64,000 bases of DNA from Mycobacterium sp. ELW1 (GCF_008329905.1 NZ_CP032155.1:1116001-1180000), one strand, 5' to 3'; positions 28,480 through 39,714 are shown, numbered from the stretch's first letter. Program-made: numbers and translations. Notes: generated from the sequence alone by a model not told the origin.

Positions 28480-28485
28480 TAGGCT
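28480..28485 (+). promoter_or_regulatory. Candidate -10 box giving a leaderless carboxylesterase mRNA
   Basis: TAGGCT ends 8 bases before the GTG at 28494, the usual distance from -10 to transcript start. With no Shine-Dalgarno present, the mRNA may begin at the GTG itself, as is common in mycobacteria. Confidence 0.4.
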
Positions 28486-28493
28486 CAATTCTT

Positions 28494-30116
28494 GTGCCAC
28501 ACCAATCGAGGAGCCGACGAGCACGGCGCGCGATGGTGCTGCTCATGGCCCTGGTGGTGTCGGCATGCGCACGGAACGGCAGCGAGCCGCAACCGCAGGT
28601 TGCCGCGGCCGCCGAGCCGGGGCCGGCAGTGGTACAGACCGCGGGGGGTGCGCTGCGTGGCGTCGTCGCCCCCGGCTATCGGGTCTTCAACGGCATTCCC
28701 TACGCGGCCGCACCGGTGGGGTCACTGCGCTGGCAGCCGCCGCAGCCGGCGGCGCCGTGGCCCGGCGTGCGTGATGCCACCAAGCCAGGCCTGCGGTGCA
28801 TCCAGGACACCACCTACGACCCCGACTACGGACGGCCCACCGGCGAGGACTGCCTGAACCTCAACGTCTGGACCCCTGACGGTGCGAGCCGCTCCCATCA
28901 GAAGCCGGTGATGGTGTGGATTCACGGTGGCGGCTTCCTCAACGGCAGTGCCGACATCTACGACGCGCGCTGGATGGCGACCCAGGGCGACATCGTCGTC
29001 GTCACCATCAACTACCGGCTGGGGACCCTCGGGTTCCTGGCGGATCCCGCACTGAGCCCGGACGGCGACGTCGGCAACTACGGTCTGGCCGATCAACAGG
29101 CCGCGCTGCGGTGGGTCCGCGACAACATCGCCGAATTCGGCGGTGACCCAACCAAAGTCACGATCGCCGGTGAATCGGCGGGTGCGATGTCGGTGTGCGA
29201 CCATCTGGTCGCGCCCGAGTCGAAGGGCTTGTTCCGCGCCGCGATCCTGCAGAGCGGACCGTGTCAGGCGCAGGCGGATCGGCCCACCGCCCAACAGGTC
29301 AGTGCCGAGTACGCGGCCGGGGCGGGCTGCACCGATCCCGCCACGGTGGCGGCGTGCTTGCGAGCGCTGCCGACCGACGCCCTGCGACGGGCCCCGCTCT
29401 ATGTCGGGTTCGGCCCCGACAAGCTGACCGGGCCGGTCACCGGTACCGACCGGTTGCCCGTTGACCCGATGATCGCGTTCGCGTCGAGTCGGGTTCCCCG
29501 GACGCCGGTGCTCGTCGGCAGCAACGGTGACGAGTTCGCGATGTTCGCCGCAATCGAGTACCTCAAGGATCGGCAGCTGCCGCCCTACCCGCAGCTGATG
29601 GCGAAGACGTTCGGCGTGGACGCCGCCGCGGTCGCCGAGCGCTATCCGCTGGACCGGTATGGGGGCAGTGTCGGCCTGGCCTACTCCGCGGCGGTCACCG
29701 ACAGCGTATTCTCTTGCCCCGCAGACCGAATCGCGTCCGGTTTGGCGCACACCGGGCCGGTGTACGCCTACGAGTTCAACGACCGCACGGCGCCGGCGCC
29801 GGATCCACTGCTCGCGGCTCCGTTCCCCGTCGGGGCCAGCCACTCACTGGAGTTGCGGTATCTGTTCGACGTCGGCGGCGCCCGTCCGCTGGACCCGGCG
29901 CAACGCGTGTTGTCCGACCAGATGGTGGCCTACTGGAGCCAGTTCGTGAAGACCGGTTCGCCGGAGGTGTCGGGGTTGCCGGACTGGCCTGAGTTCGGCG
30001 CCGACGAGGCCGGCGGCAAGCGATTGTCGCTGCAGACCGGTGACTTGACGGTCACCACCGACTTCAGCGCGCGGCACCAGTGCGCGTTCTGGACGAGCCG
30101 CACCGGGGCGCGCTAG
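28494..30116 (+). CDS. Secreted carboxylesterase (type B) lipoprotein
   Basis: This 540-residue alpha/beta hydrolase has a basic N-terminus, a signal helix AMVLLMALVVSAC ending in a lipobox, then a type B carboxylesterase domain. The oxyanion segment VWIHGGGFLNGSA, the nucleophile elbow TIAGESAGAMS and the late histidine in ASHSLELRYLFD are intact; GSNGDEFAMF probably supplies the acid. It should sit on the outer face of the membrane and hydrolyse esters or lipids. Its 3' end overlaps the convergent TetR gene by 4 bases. Confidence 0.9.
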   Translation: MPHQSRSRRARRAMVLLMALVVSACARNGSEPQPQVAAAAEPGPAVVQTAGGALRGVVAPGYRVFNGIPYAAAPVGSLRWQPPQPAAPWPGVRDATKPGLRCIQDTTYDPDYGRPTGEDCLNLNVWTPDGASRSHQKPVMVWIHGGGFLNGSADIYDARWMATQGDIVVVTINYRLGTLGFLADPALSPDGDVGNYGLADQQAALRWVRDNIAEFGGDPTKVTIAGESAGAMSVCDHLVAPESKGLFRAAILQSGPCQAQADRPTAQQVSAEYAAGAGCTDPATVAACLRALPTDALRRAPLYVGFGPDKLTGPVTGTDRLPVDPMIAFASSRVPRTPVLVGSNGDEFAMFAAIEYLKDRQLPPYPQLMAKTFGVDAAAVAERYPLDRYGGSVGLAYSAAVTDSVFSCPADRIASGLAHTGPVYAYEFNDRTAPAPDPLLAAPFPVGASHSLELRYLFDVGGARPLDPAQRVLSDQMVAYWSQFVKTGSPEVSGLPDWPEFGADEAGGKRLSLQTGDLTVTTDFSARHQCAFWTSRTGAR

Positions 30117-30727
30117 CCGCTCCAGCGGGGGTGAGCCACCACGGCCAGCGCTTCGGCGACGTCGGCCGCCAGCGGCCGGCGCCGGTCCCCGCGATTCCTC
30201 ACCCACTGTTGGAAGGCGAAATCGGCTGCTGCAAAGGACAATTGGACCAGAAGGCCGGGGCGCCAATCCTCGGTCGGGTCGGCGTCCATGCGCGCAGCCA
30301 CGAGCTGAATCATCTGGTCGCGATCCGCGGTGGACAGCAGCGTCGCCCGGTCGAGCAACTCGGGTGCGGTCAGGATCGCCGCCCGCCAGTTCTCCAGATC
30401 GACATCCTCGAATGACCCGACCCGGCTGACGATCGCGGCGGCCAGGGCGGCATCGGGGGCCTCGTCGCGCGGGCGACGCGCCAACAGCGATGCGATCGCG
30501 GCGTTACCGCGCTGGACGGCCCCCAGCAGCAGATCCTCCTTGGTCGCGACATGGCGGAAGAACGTTCGCGGTGACACCGATGCTTCGGCGGCGATGTCGT
30601 CGGTGGTGACGTTGCCGAATCCCCGTGCGGCGAACAGTCGGTAGGCCGCGGCATGGATATCAGCGCGCACCTGCGCCCGCTGCCGGTCCCGCAGGGTCGG
30701 CGGCCGTTCCGCGGGCGGGCTGCTCAC
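30113..30727 (-). CDS. TetR-family regulator, last gene of a catabolic operon
   Basis: This 204-residue regulator has its HTH at about residues 15-65 (HAAAYRLFAARGFGNVTTDD, then SVSPRTFFRHVATKEDLL). GTG at 30727 overlaps the SDR stop as GTGA, which settles the start although the frame extends further up. It is the fourth gene of the operon starting at 33027 and probably controls it, perhaps via the palindrome at 33054-33064. Confidence 0.85.
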   Translation of the reverse strand: MSSPPAERPPTLRDRQRAQVRADIHAAAYRLFAARGFGNVTTDDIAAEASVSPRTFFRHVATKEDLLLGAVQRGNAAIASLLARRPRDEAPDAALAAAIVSRVGSFEDVDLENWRAAILTAPELLDRATLLSTADRDQMIQLVAARMDADPTEDWRPGLLVQLSFAAADFAFQQWVRNRGDRRRPLAADVAEALAVVAHPRWSG

Positions 30728-31509
30728 CGGTAGGTACCCATCCCGCCGTCGATGTTGATGGTCTGGGCGGTCATGTACGAGGCGTCGCGGCTGATCAGGA
30801 AAGCCACCACCGCGCCGATGTCGGCGTGCGTGTCGCCGATCCGGCGCAGCGGGACACCTTTGACGATCTTGTTGTAGATATCGGGGTGTGCGTCGCTCCA
30901 TCCCGCGACACCGTCGGAGTTGGCGAATGGGCACACCACGTTCACCCGGATGTTGTCGACACCCCCTTCCAGCGCAGCGACTTTCGACATACCCCGAATC
31001 GCTTCCTTGGCGCCCGCGTAGGCGCCGAACGACTTCTGTCCACCGGTACCGCTGCCGGAGCCGAAGTTCACGATGGACCCGCCGCCGGCGGCTTTCAGTA
31101 CCGGATAGGCGGCCTGCATGAGGAAGAAGGTGGCTCGCGGGCCGATGTCGAAGACGAGGTCGTAATCGGCCATGGTGATGTCGGTGAACGGCTTGGGTTC
31201 ATCGGTGGCGATCGCGTTGTTGATCAAAGCGTCGATCCCACCGAACGATTCGACCGCGACGTCGATGATGTGCTGATAGCTGGAGTGGTCGCACAGGTCC
31301 GCCACCAGCGGCACGGCGTGCTGGTCATCGCGCAGGGCTCCCGCGACGCCGATCACACCCGGGTCCCGGTCGACCAGCAGCACCGAGGCGCCGCGTTCGA
31401 GGAGCGCCGCGCTGATTCCCCGGCCGACTCCGCGCGCCGCTCCCGTGACGATCACCCGGTGACCGCTCAGCGATCCCGGATGCCAATAGGTCGGCTCAGG
31501 GGACACCAC
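30724..31509 (-). CDS. SDR-family oxidoreductase
   Basis: This 261-residue short-chain dehydrogenase has the cofactor motif VTGAARGVGRGISAALLERG, the NNAIA motif and the catalytic YAGAK (FGAYAGAKEAIRGMSK), preceded by NFGSGSG. It lacks the mycofactocin-type insert, so ordinary NAD(P) chemistry is expected. The tandem GTG GTG at 31509/31506 leaves the exact start open; both lie within the last codons of the upstream VOC gene, preceded by GGAG. Confidence 0.88.
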   Translation of the reverse strand: MVSPEPTYWHPGSLSGHRVIVTGAARGVGRGISAALLERGASVLLVDRDPGVIGVAGALRDDQHAVPLVADLCDHSSYQHIIDVAVESFGGIDALINNAIATDEPKPFTDITMADYDLVFDIGPRATFFLMQAAYPVLKAAGGGSIVNFGSGSGTGGQKSFGAYAGAKEAIRGMSKVAALEGGVDNIRVNVVCPFANSDGVAGWSDAHPDIYNKIVKGVPLRRIGDTHADIGAVVAFLISRDASYMTAQTINIDGGMGTYR

Positions 31510-31969
31510 GATGCAACTCCTCCGATGTGCGTGCAGTACCTGGGAACTCGATGAACTCCACCGCGGTTCCGTCGGGATCCTTGACGAAGAACATTCGAAC
31601 ACCCGCGATGTCGAACGGTGGCTGGTCCGGCGCGATGCCCGCCGCCTGCACCTGCCGGTATGTGGCGTCGAGGTCGGTGACCGACAGCGAGATGTTCTGG
31701 TTGCCGACGAAAGACCGCCTCGCCGGGCGGCTCTCTGTACCCAGTGACAGCAGCTCGATCATCACCCCGCCGATCAACCCGCCGACGACCCGGCCTTGAT
31801 TCCCGTCGCCGCCGCCGAGGGCGTGGTCGAACGGCTCGCCGGCCATGGTCTGGTCGAACACCACGTCCATGCCGAGCAGTCCCCGATAGAACCCCAGCGC
31901 TCGGTCCATGTCGGTGACCCCGACCACCAAATGTGAAAACCGAAGATTCGGAAGGCTTTCCACGATCAC
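31496..31969 (-). CDS. Single-domain VOC (glyoxalase-like) protein
   Basis: This 157-residue protein is one VOC module: FSHLVVGVTDMDRALGFYRG at the N-terminus with the first metal-ligand His, and FFVKDPDGTAVEFIEFPG near the end with the expected Glu. GTG at 31969 overlaps the preceding stop as GTGA. Family members include isomerases, epimerases and ring-cleavage dioxygenases. In this operon a role in ring or side-chain catabolism is likely, but not proven. Confidence 0.82.
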   Translation of the reverse strand: MIVESLPNLRFSHLVVGVTDMDRALGFYRGLLGMDVVFDQTMAGEPFDHALGGGDGNQGRVVGGLIGGVMIELLSLGTESRPARRSFVGNQNISLSVTDLDATYRQVQAAGIAPDQPPFDIAGVRMFFVKDPDGTAVEFIEFPGTARTSEELHRGVP

Positions 31970-33027
31970 TTGGCCAGGTGTGGCGCGGCCCGTCCGGCGA
32001 TCAGCGGCAGGTCGAGATACGTCTTGATGCCGGGGGAGGCGTCGCAGACGTACGGTATGGCGCTGATGCAGTGGTTGGCAGTGGCCACCACACCCGGATT
32101 GCGCTTGAGACCCTCCTCGACCGTTTCCGGTTGCAGCCCTTTGAAAGTCAGCGACACATCGCAATCACCGGTGACCTCGACCTCGAAGCGCTCTCCCTTC
32201 TCGCCGAGCGTCCACGGTGGGTCGAGTTCCACGTCGCACATCAGCCAGTTCACCGCGGCCGTGACGACCGGCTCGTCGTCGACGATCGCCTGCCACTTGA
32301 AACGGCGAGCGGCCACCGTTCCTGCCTCCATCGGAACCACCAGCTCGTCGGTTCCGGTGACGGCGACAGCGACCTCCTGCGTGGAGCGGATGCGCGGATC
32401 GGACCGGAAACCCAATTGGTCGGCGACCATGCGCACCGATTGTTTGAAGCCGGCTTCGAGCAGCGCGGCAATGGGTCCGCTCATCGCCTGCTCCGGCGTC
32501 AGGCCGAATCCCATCACCTCCCGCACGACGAGTGGTGCGTTGTAGGTGCGGATGTCGGAGAACTCCTCGGCGCGGACATGGGTGATGGCGGCGGTGAGCG
32601 CGGAGATCATCAACGGGAACCGCTCGGTGATGCCGCCGGGGTGAATACCGGAGCCGTGCAACGTGGCGTTGCCTGCGGCACACGCCTCCTCGAGGGCCTG
32701 CACCGCGGGGTTCTCCCGGTCCGGGTAGACCCAGCCGACCGGGGTCACCACATTCTTGCCGGAGCGCAGGATCTTGGCGACGACCGAGTCGTCGGGCAGC
32801 AACGGGGAGTACATGACGCAGTCGGCGTCCAGCGCCAGCAGCTCGTCGATGTCGGTCGTGGCAGCCACCCCGATCGGGGCTTCGCCGATGACCTCGCCGA
32901 CGTCGCGGCCGTGCTTGTCGGCGCTGTGAACCCAGCAGCCGACGAGTTCGAGTTCAGGGTGGCGCAGCACGCCCTGGATTGCCGCCTTGCCCACACCGCC
33001 GGTTGCCCACTGAATGACGCGATACAT
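31966..33027 (-). CDS. NAD(P)-dependent dehydrogenase, dihydrodipicolinate reductase-like fold
   Basis: This 353-residue protein begins MYRVIQWATGGVGKAAIQGV, a Rossmann start close to 2,4-diaminopentanoate dehydrogenase-type enzymes, and continues with VGWVYPDRENPAVQAL and HGSGIHPGGITERFP. The paralogous group is abundant in mycobacteria; most members are uncharacterised. It is the first gene of a four-gene operon with VOC, SDR and TetR genes. ATG at 33027 lies 7 bases after a TACGAT box and has no Shine-Dalgarno, suggesting leaderless translation. Confidence 0.82.
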   Translation of the reverse strand: MYRVIQWATGGVGKAAIQGVLRHPELELVGCWVHSADKHGRDVGEVIGEAPIGVAATTDIDELLALDADCVMYSPLLPDDSVVAKILRSGKNVVTPVGWVYPDRENPAVQALEEACAAGNATLHGSGIHPGGITERFPLMISALTAAITHVRAEEFSDIRTYNAPLVVREVMGFGLTPEQAMSGPIAALLEAGFKQSVRMVADQLGFRSDPRIRSTQEVAVAVTGTDELVVPMEAGTVAARRFKWQAIVDDEPVVTAAVNWLMCDVELDPPWTLGEKGERFEVEVTGDCDVSLTFKGLQPETVEEGLKRNPGVVATANHCISAIPYVCDASPGIKTYLDLPLIAGRAAPHLAK

Positions 33028-33034
33028 AAGCGGC

Positions 33035-33064
33035 ATCGTATGCCGATATGGCAGTGACTGTCAC
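33035..33064 (-). promoter_or_regulatory. Leaderless promoter with palindromic operator
   Basis: On the minus strand, GTGACA (33064-33059) and TACGAT (33040-33035) are 18 bases apart, and the ATG follows 7 bases later. The palindrome GTGAC-T-GTCAC at 33054-33064 covers the -35 element, so a bound repressor would block RNA polymerase. Confidence 0.55.
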
Positions 33065-33144
33065 GTATTTGAGGGCAGAAATGCGTCGATGACCCACCGG
33101 TCGGACGTATCGTCCGGCAAGGGAACCAGCTATCGGGGGCGACG

Positions 33145-33829
33145 ATGGACAACTCTCGTTTGGATCGCACCGGCGGCAGTGCCGGCATCGCATTTGTGAT
33201 CGCCACCGTGGTGACCGCGCTGCTGACGGGTAAACCCCCCGGGACCCGAGACCAGCAACCAGACCGTCCAGCGCTTCTTCATCGACCACCACAGTCAGAT
33301 CGTTCTGCAGGGCTGGCTCTACGCGCTGGCCACCGGGTTGGTCATCTGGTTCGCGGTCGCGGTCCGCCGCCTGCTTCACACCGCACCGAGCGGTCGTCAT
33401 CTCGGCGATCTGTTCTTCGTCGGCACAGTGGCCGTCGCCGCGCTGTCCTTCGTCTCGATGTCGATCCGGATCGTCGCGGCAGGAGCGGCCCACGAGCTGT
33501 CGGCCTCGGCGGTGCGCGCGGTTGGGGCCGACTTCGGTCTGGTCTTGTTGGCGCTGTGCGGCTTCATCGTCGCTCTCGCGGCGACCGGCTACGCGGGCTG
33601 CATCTTTTCGCAAGCCATGCTCCCGCGGTGGACTGGCTGGCTGGCGGTCATCGCTGCGGTGGTCAACGTGATGGGGACATTGAGCGTGTTCCTCAACGGC
33701 GGCCCGCTCTCCATCGAAGGCGGCTGGGGGACGTTGCTGCCCATCGCCGCCACCGGAGTGTGGTACCTCGGAACCTCGGTCAGCTTGTTCCGGGCCCATC
33801 CGATTGCCACCCCGGACCCGACCGGGTAG
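33145..33829 (+). pseudogene. Frameshifted multi-pass membrane protein
   Basis: The reading frame begins at ATG 33145 (MDNSRLDRTGGSAGIAFVIA), and the remaining roughly 200 residues, with five or six hydrophobic helices, continue in another frame to the stop at 33829. The join is at a run of six C (33235-33240). Removing one C gives an uninterrupted protein reading TGKPPGPETSNQTVQRFFID across the junction. It is therefore either a recent pseudogene or a sequencing/assembly indel. The family is an uncharacterised integral membrane protein. Confidence 0.8.
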
Positions 33830-33954
33830 GCCGGCGCGGGTAAGAATTGCCCGGTACGCCGCCGCGATCCCGCTTGTCCAGGGGTGTCGCGCGACACGTC
33901 CAAACCGACCCGCCACCAGGGTTCGGGCGGGTTTAGCTGGTGCTCCGGGCGAAT

Positions 33955-33983
33955 TTGGCTGGTGCCGCGATCTAGGGCATACT
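33955..33983 (+). promoter_or_regulatory. Candidate S10 operon promoter
   Basis: TTGGCT at 33955-33960 and CATACT at 33978-33983 are separated by exactly 17 bases. Transcription from here would give a leader of about 290 bases before rpsJ. Confidence 0.5.
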
Positions 33984-33989
33984 GTTCGG

Positions 33990-34277
33990 GTTGCCTTGAG
34001 CCGGGTTCGCCCCCCATGTGGGAGCGTGCCGCTCAGGGTGTACGACCGGCGCCCGAACGGGCGCGTCCGGTCCCCATCTCGGAGTGCGGCAGATTCTGAC
34101 CGTGCGTTCGGGACTGCGTGAGGGCGACACACCCGACCGCGGGGGTCGGAGCACCAGAGACAGGTAAAGAGCGGCGGCGACAGCCAGCGCGGTAACTCTC
34201 CGGCCTAGGCCGGGGGGAACGGCGCATGACCACCGTGTCCCTTTGTGGGACCAAGCAGGAATGAAGGTAGGAGAAGC
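33990..34277 (+). other. Long structured 5' leader of the S10 operon
   Basis: This gene-free stretch has several strong inverted repeats: GCGCCCG-AA-CGGGCGC near 34051-34066, CCGGCCTAGGCCGG near 34199-34212 and GTCCC-TTTGT-GGGAC near 34237-34251. S10 leaders in other bacteria bind ribosomal protein L4 as a feedback switch, but I see no recognisable L4-leader consensus. It ends in a possible 12-residue upstream ORF. Confidence 0.45.
34226..34264 (+). CDS. Possible leader peptide upstream of rpsJ
   Basis: ATG at 34226, preceded by GGGGGGAA about 6 bases away, opens a 12-codon frame encoding [12 protein letters not shown] and stopping 13 bases before the rpsJ GTG. The GTCCC/GGGAC hairpin lies inside it. 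It could couple leader translation to rpsJ, or be chance. Confidence 0.3.
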   Translation: MTTVSLCGTKQE

Positions 34278-34583
34278 GTGGCGGGACAAAAGATCCGCAT
34301 CAGGCTCAAGGCCTACGACCATGAGGCCATCGATGCCTCGGCGCGCAAGATCGTGGAGACGGTCACCCGTACCGGTGCGAGCGTGGTTGGTCCGGTGCCG
34401 CTGCCGACGGAAAAGAACGTGTACTGCGTCATCCGCTCACCGCACAAGTACAAGGACTCGCGGGAGCACTTCGAGATGCGCACGCACAAGCGACTCATCG
34501 ACATCCTCGACCCGACGCCGAAGACCGTTGACGCTCTCATGCGCATCGATCTGCCGGCGAGCGTCGACGTGAACATCCAGTAG
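34278..34583 (+). CDS. rpsJ: 30S ribosomal protein S10
   Basis: This 101-residue S10 begins [20 protein letters not shown] and carries the conserved loop ([20 protein letters not shown]) and the C-terminal [10 protein letters not shown]10 is in the 30S head and also serves in NusB-dependent antitermination. GTG at 34278 has AGGAG about 6 bases upstream. First gene of the S10 operon. Confidence 0.97.
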
Positions 34584-34602
34584 TAGGGGAGTCGACGAAC
34601 AA

Positions 34603-35256
34603 ATGGCACGAAAAGGCATTCTGGGCACCAAGCTGGGCATGACCCAGGTGTTCGACGAAAACAACCGGGTCGTCCCCGTCACGGTCGTCAAGGCCGGACC
34701 CAACGTGGTCACCCGCATCCGCACGCCCGAGCGTGACGGCTACAGCGCTGTGCAGCTCGCCTACGGCGAGATCAGCCCCCGCAAGGTCAACAAGCCGGTC
34801 ACCGGTCAGTACGCCGCCGCCGGGATCAACCCGCGCCGGCACCTGGCCGAGCTGCGCCTCGATGATGAGGCCGCTGCCGCCGACTACGAGGTCGGTCAGG
34901 AACTGACGGCGGAGATCTTCGCCGACGGCGCCTACGTCGACGTCACCGGGACCTCCAAGGGCAAGGGCTTCGCCGGCACCATGAAGCGTCACGGCTTCAA
35001 GGGCCAGGGCGCCAGCCACGGTGCACAGGCCGTGCACCGCCGGCCGGGCTCGATCGGTGGCTGCGCCACCCCGGGTCGCGTCTTCAAGGGCACCCGGATG
35101 TCCGGCCGCATGGGTAGCGATCGCGTCACCACGCAGAACCTGGTGGTGCACAAGGTCGATGCCGAGAACGGCGTGCTCCTGATCAAAGGTGCCGTCCCCG
35201 GCGTCAACGGCGGGCTCGTGATGGTTCGCACGGCAGTCAAACGAGGTGAGAAGTGA
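34603..35256 (+). CDS. rplC: 50S ribosomal protein L3
   Basis: This 217-residue L3 opens with [20 protein letters not shown] and contains the peptidyl-transferase-reaching loop around [20 protein letters not shown]. It is one of the first proteins to bind 23S rRNA. GGGGAG precedes the ATG. The stop overlaps the rplD GTG by 4 bases. Confidence 0.97.
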   Translation: MARKGILGTKLGMTQVFDENNRVVPVTVVKAGPNVVTRIRTPERDGYSAVQLAYGEISPRKVNKPVTGQYAAAGINPRRHLAELRLDDEAAAADYEVGQELTAEIFADGAYVDVTGTSKGKGFAGTMKRHGFKGQGASHGAQAVHRRPGSIGGCATPGRVFKGTRMSGRMGSDRVTTQNLVVHKVDAENGVLLIKGAVPGVNGGLVMVRTAVKRGEK

Positions 35257-35909
35257 CTCTCAAGATTGACGTTCGCACTCCGGGCGGCAAGACGGACGGC
35301 AGCGTGGAGCTGCCCGCCGCCCTGTTCGACGTGGAACCCAACATCGCGTTGATGCATCAGGTGGTGACTGCGCAGCTGGCTGCCAAGCGGCAGGGCACGC
35401 ACGCCACCAAGACTCGCGCTCAGGTCTCCGGCGGCGGCAAGAAGCCGTACCGGCAGAAGGGCACCGGTCGCGCCCGCCAGGGTTCGACCCGCGCACCGCA
35501 GTTCACCGGTGGTGGCGTCGTGCACGGCCCGCAGCCCCGCGACTACAGCGAGCGGACCCCGAAGAAGATGATCCGCGCCGCACTGCGCAGCGCGCTGTCG
35601 GACCGGGCCCGCAACGAGCGGATCCACGCGATCACCGAGGTGCTCGAGGGGCAGACGCCGTCGACCAAGAGCGCCAAGGCGTTCCTGGCCACGCTGACCG
35701 ACCGCCGCAAGGTCCTGGTCGTCATCGGCCGCACCGACGAGGTCGGCGCGAAGAGCGTGCGCAACCTGCCCGGCGTGCATGTGATCTCGCCGGACCAGCT
35801 GAACACCTACGACGTGCTCAACGCTGACGACGTGGTGTTCTCGGTCGAGGCCCTGAACGCATACATCGGTGCGAACAGCAAGGACGAAAAAGAAGGAGCG
35901 TCGGTCTAA
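35253..35909 (+). CDS. rplD: 50S ribosomal protein L4
   Basis: This 218-residue L4 has the extended loop that lines the exit tunnel ([20 protein letters not shown], then [18 protein letters not shown]). Its tunnel tip is a site of macrolide-resistance changes in other bacteria. In many bacteria L4 also represses its own operon. The GTG start is coupled to rplC, and the stop TAA overlaps the rplW ATG by one base. Confidence 0.97.
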   Translation: MTLKIDVRTPGGKTDGSVELPAALFDVEPNIALMHQVVTAQLAAKRQGTHATKTRAQVSGGGKKPYRQKGTGRARQGSTRAPQFTGGGVVHGPQPRDYSERTPKKMIRAALRSALSDRARNERIHAITEVLEGQTPSTKSAKAFLATLTDRRKVLVVIGRTDEVGAKSVRNLPGVHVISPDQLNTYDVLNADDVVFSVEALNAYIGANSKDEKEGASV

Positions 35910-36211
35910 TGGCAACCATCACCGACCCCCGCGACATCATCCTGGCGCCGGTCATCTCCGAGAAGTCCTACGGACTGATCGAGGACAACGTCTACACGTT
36001 CGTCGTGGCGCCCGGTTCGAACAAGACGCAGATCAAGATCGCCATCGAGAAGATCTTCAAGGTGAAGGTCGACTCGGTGAACACGCTGAACCGGCAGGGC
36101 AAGCGCAAGCGCACCCGCACCGGCTACGGACAGCGCAAGAGCACCAAGCGCGCGATCGTGACCCTGGCCCCCGGCAGCAAGCCGATCGACCTATTCGGAG
36201 CTCCCGCCTGA
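35909..36211 (+). CDS. rplW: 50S ribosomal protein L23
   Basis: This 100-residue L23 sits beside the exit tunnel, where trigger factor and the signal recognition particle dock. [19 protein letters not shown] and the basic [20 protein letters not shown] are conserved. A strong AAGGAG lies upstream of the ATG inside rplD. Confidence 0.97.
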   Translation: MATITDPRDIILAPVISEKSYGLIEDNVYTFVVAPGSNKTQIKIAIEKIFKVKVDSVNTLNRQGKRKRTRTGYGQRKSTKRAIVTLAPGSKPIDLFGAPA

Positions 36212-36251
36212 CCCGGCGGGAACGACTGCAGATAGAACTCAGGAATAGATA

Positions 36252-37088
<837 letters not shown>

Positions 37089-37102
37089 GCAGGAGATAAG
37101 AC

Positions 37103-37380
37103 ATGCCACGCAGTCTGAAGAAGGGTCCGTTCGTCGACGACCATCTGCTCAAGAAGGTCGACGTCCAGAACGAGAAGAACACCAAGCAGGTCATCAAGAC
37201 CTGGTCGCGTCGTTCGACCATCATCCCCGACTTCATCGGTCACACCTTCGCCGTCCACGACGGTCGCAAGCATGTGCCGGTGTTCGTCAGCGAGGCGATG
37301 GTCGGCCACAAGCTGGGCGAGTTCGCACCGACGCGCACGTTCAAAGGTCACATCAAGGACGACCGGAAGAGTAAGCGGCG

Positions 37381-37384
<4 letters not shown>
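37103..37384 (+). CDS. rpsS: 30S ribosomal protein S19
   Basis: This 93-residue S19, beginning [20 protein letters not shown], forms part of the 30S head and bridges to the 50S subunit. [21 protein letters not shown] is conserved. AGGAGA is upstream; the stop overlaps the rplV start (ATGA). Confidence 0.97.
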
Positions 37385-38714
<1,330 letters not shown>

Positions 38715-38717
38715 CTC

Positions 38718-39134
38718 ATGCTGATTCCCCGTAAAGTCAAGCACCGCAAGCAACACCACCCCAGGCAGCGTGGTATCGCCAGCGGTGGAACGTCGGTGAC
38801 GTTCGGTGACTACGGCATCCAGGCACTGGAGCACGCCTACATCACCAACCGGCAGATCGAGTCCGCTCGTATCGCCATCAACCGGCACATCAAGCGTGGC
38901 GGCAAGGTGTGGATCAACATCTTCCCGGACCGTCCGCTGACCAAGAAGCCCGCCGAAACCCGCATGGGTTCGGGCAAGGGTTCGCCCGAGTGGTGGGTGG
39001 CCAACGTCAAGCCCGGTCGCGTGCTGTTCGAGCTGAGCTACCCCAATGAGCAGATCGCGCGCGAAGCACTGACCCGCGCGATCCACAAGCTGCCGATCAA
39101 GGCACGCATCGTGACACGAGAGGAGCAGTTCTGA
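38718..39134 (+). CDS. rplP: 50S ribosomal protein L16
   Basis: This 138-residue L16 contacts A-site tRNA and completes the peptidyl transferase region. [19 protein letters not shown] opens the protein, and [20 protein letters not shown] is intact. The stop overlaps the rpmC ATG by one base. Confidence 0.97.
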   Translation: MLIPRKVKHRKQHHPRQRGIASGGTSVTFGDYGIQALEHAYITNRQIESARIAINRHIKRGGKVWINIFPDRPLTKKPAETRMGSGKGSPEWWVANVKPGRVLFELSYPNEQIAREALTRAIHKLPIKARIVTREEQF

Positions 39135-39367
39135 TGGCTGTTGGCATCAGCGCCGGCGAACTGCGTGAGCTCACCGAAGAAGAGCTGACCGACAAGCTGC
39201 GGGAATCCAAGGAAGAGCTGTTCAACCTGCGCTTCCAGATGGCCACCGGGCAGCTGGACAACAATCGCCGGCTCCGCACCGTGCGTCAGGAGATTGCGCG
39301 CATCTACACCGTGCTGCGCGAACGTGAACTGGGTCTGGCCGCCGGACCCGCTGGTGAGGAATCGTGA
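39134..39367 (+). CDS. rpmC: 50S ribosomal protein L29
   Basis: This 77-residue helical protein at the exit-tunnel rim carries the conserved [27 protein letters not shown] is upstream inside rplP. Its stop overlaps the rpsQ ATG by one base. Confidence 0.96.
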   Translation: MAVGISAGELRELTEEELTDKLRESKEELFNLRFQMATGQLDNNRRLRTVRQEIARIYTVLRERELGLAAGPAGEES

Positions 39368-39663
39368 TGGCAGAAACAAAGGGCACCAAGCACACTGAGC
39401 GCACCGAGGAGTCGCGCGGCCGTCGCAAGACGGTCATCGGCTACGTGGTCAGTGACAAGATGCAGAAGACGATCGTCGTCGAGCTGGAGTCTCGCAAGAG
39501 CCACCCGCTCTACGGCAAGATCATCCGGACCACGACGAAGGTCAAGGCGCACGACGAGAACGGCGACGCCGGTATCGGCGACCGCGTCTCCCTGATGGAG
39601 ACCCGCCCGTTGTCGGCGACCAAGCGCTGGCGCCTGGTCGAGGTCCTCGAGCGCGCCAAGTAA
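39367..39663 (+). CDS. rpsQ: 30S ribosomal protein S17
   Basis: This 98-residue S17 has a 20-residue charged N-terminal extension before the core ([20 protein letters not shown]). It helps 16S rRNA folding. A GTG at 39364 is the alternative start; the ATG at 39367 is preferred. It is the last gene of the S10 half before the sulfatase module. Confidence 0.95.
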   Translation: MAETKGTKHTERTEESRGRRKTVIGYVVSDKMQKTIVVELESRKSHPLYGKIIRTTTKVKAHDENGDAGIGDRVSLMETRPLSATKRWRLVEVLERAK

Positions 39664-39681
39664 AAATCCGGTCATAGCAAA

Positions 39682-39714
39682 CGCGAGCCGCGGCTGAATA
39701 AGCCGCGGCTCGCG
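39682..39714 (+). terminator. Perfect hairpin after rpsQ, without T tract
   Basis: Fourteen-base perfect arms (CGCGAGCCGCGGCT at 39682-39695 and its complement at 39701-39714) enclose a GAATA loop. The following bases are GTGTGT rather than a T run, a form often proposed for mycobacterial terminators. It lies 18 bases past the rpsQ stop. Confidence 0.7.

Noticed and set aside
30724..31509. Second mycofactocin-coupled SDR
   Set aside because: The cofactor region lacks the roughly 25-residue insert present in the SDR at 8537, so it was called an ordinary SDR.
34199..34212. CCGGCCTAGGCCGG as a protein operator
   Set aside because: It lies well downstream of the proposed promoter in the S10 leader, so an RNA hairpin is more likely.
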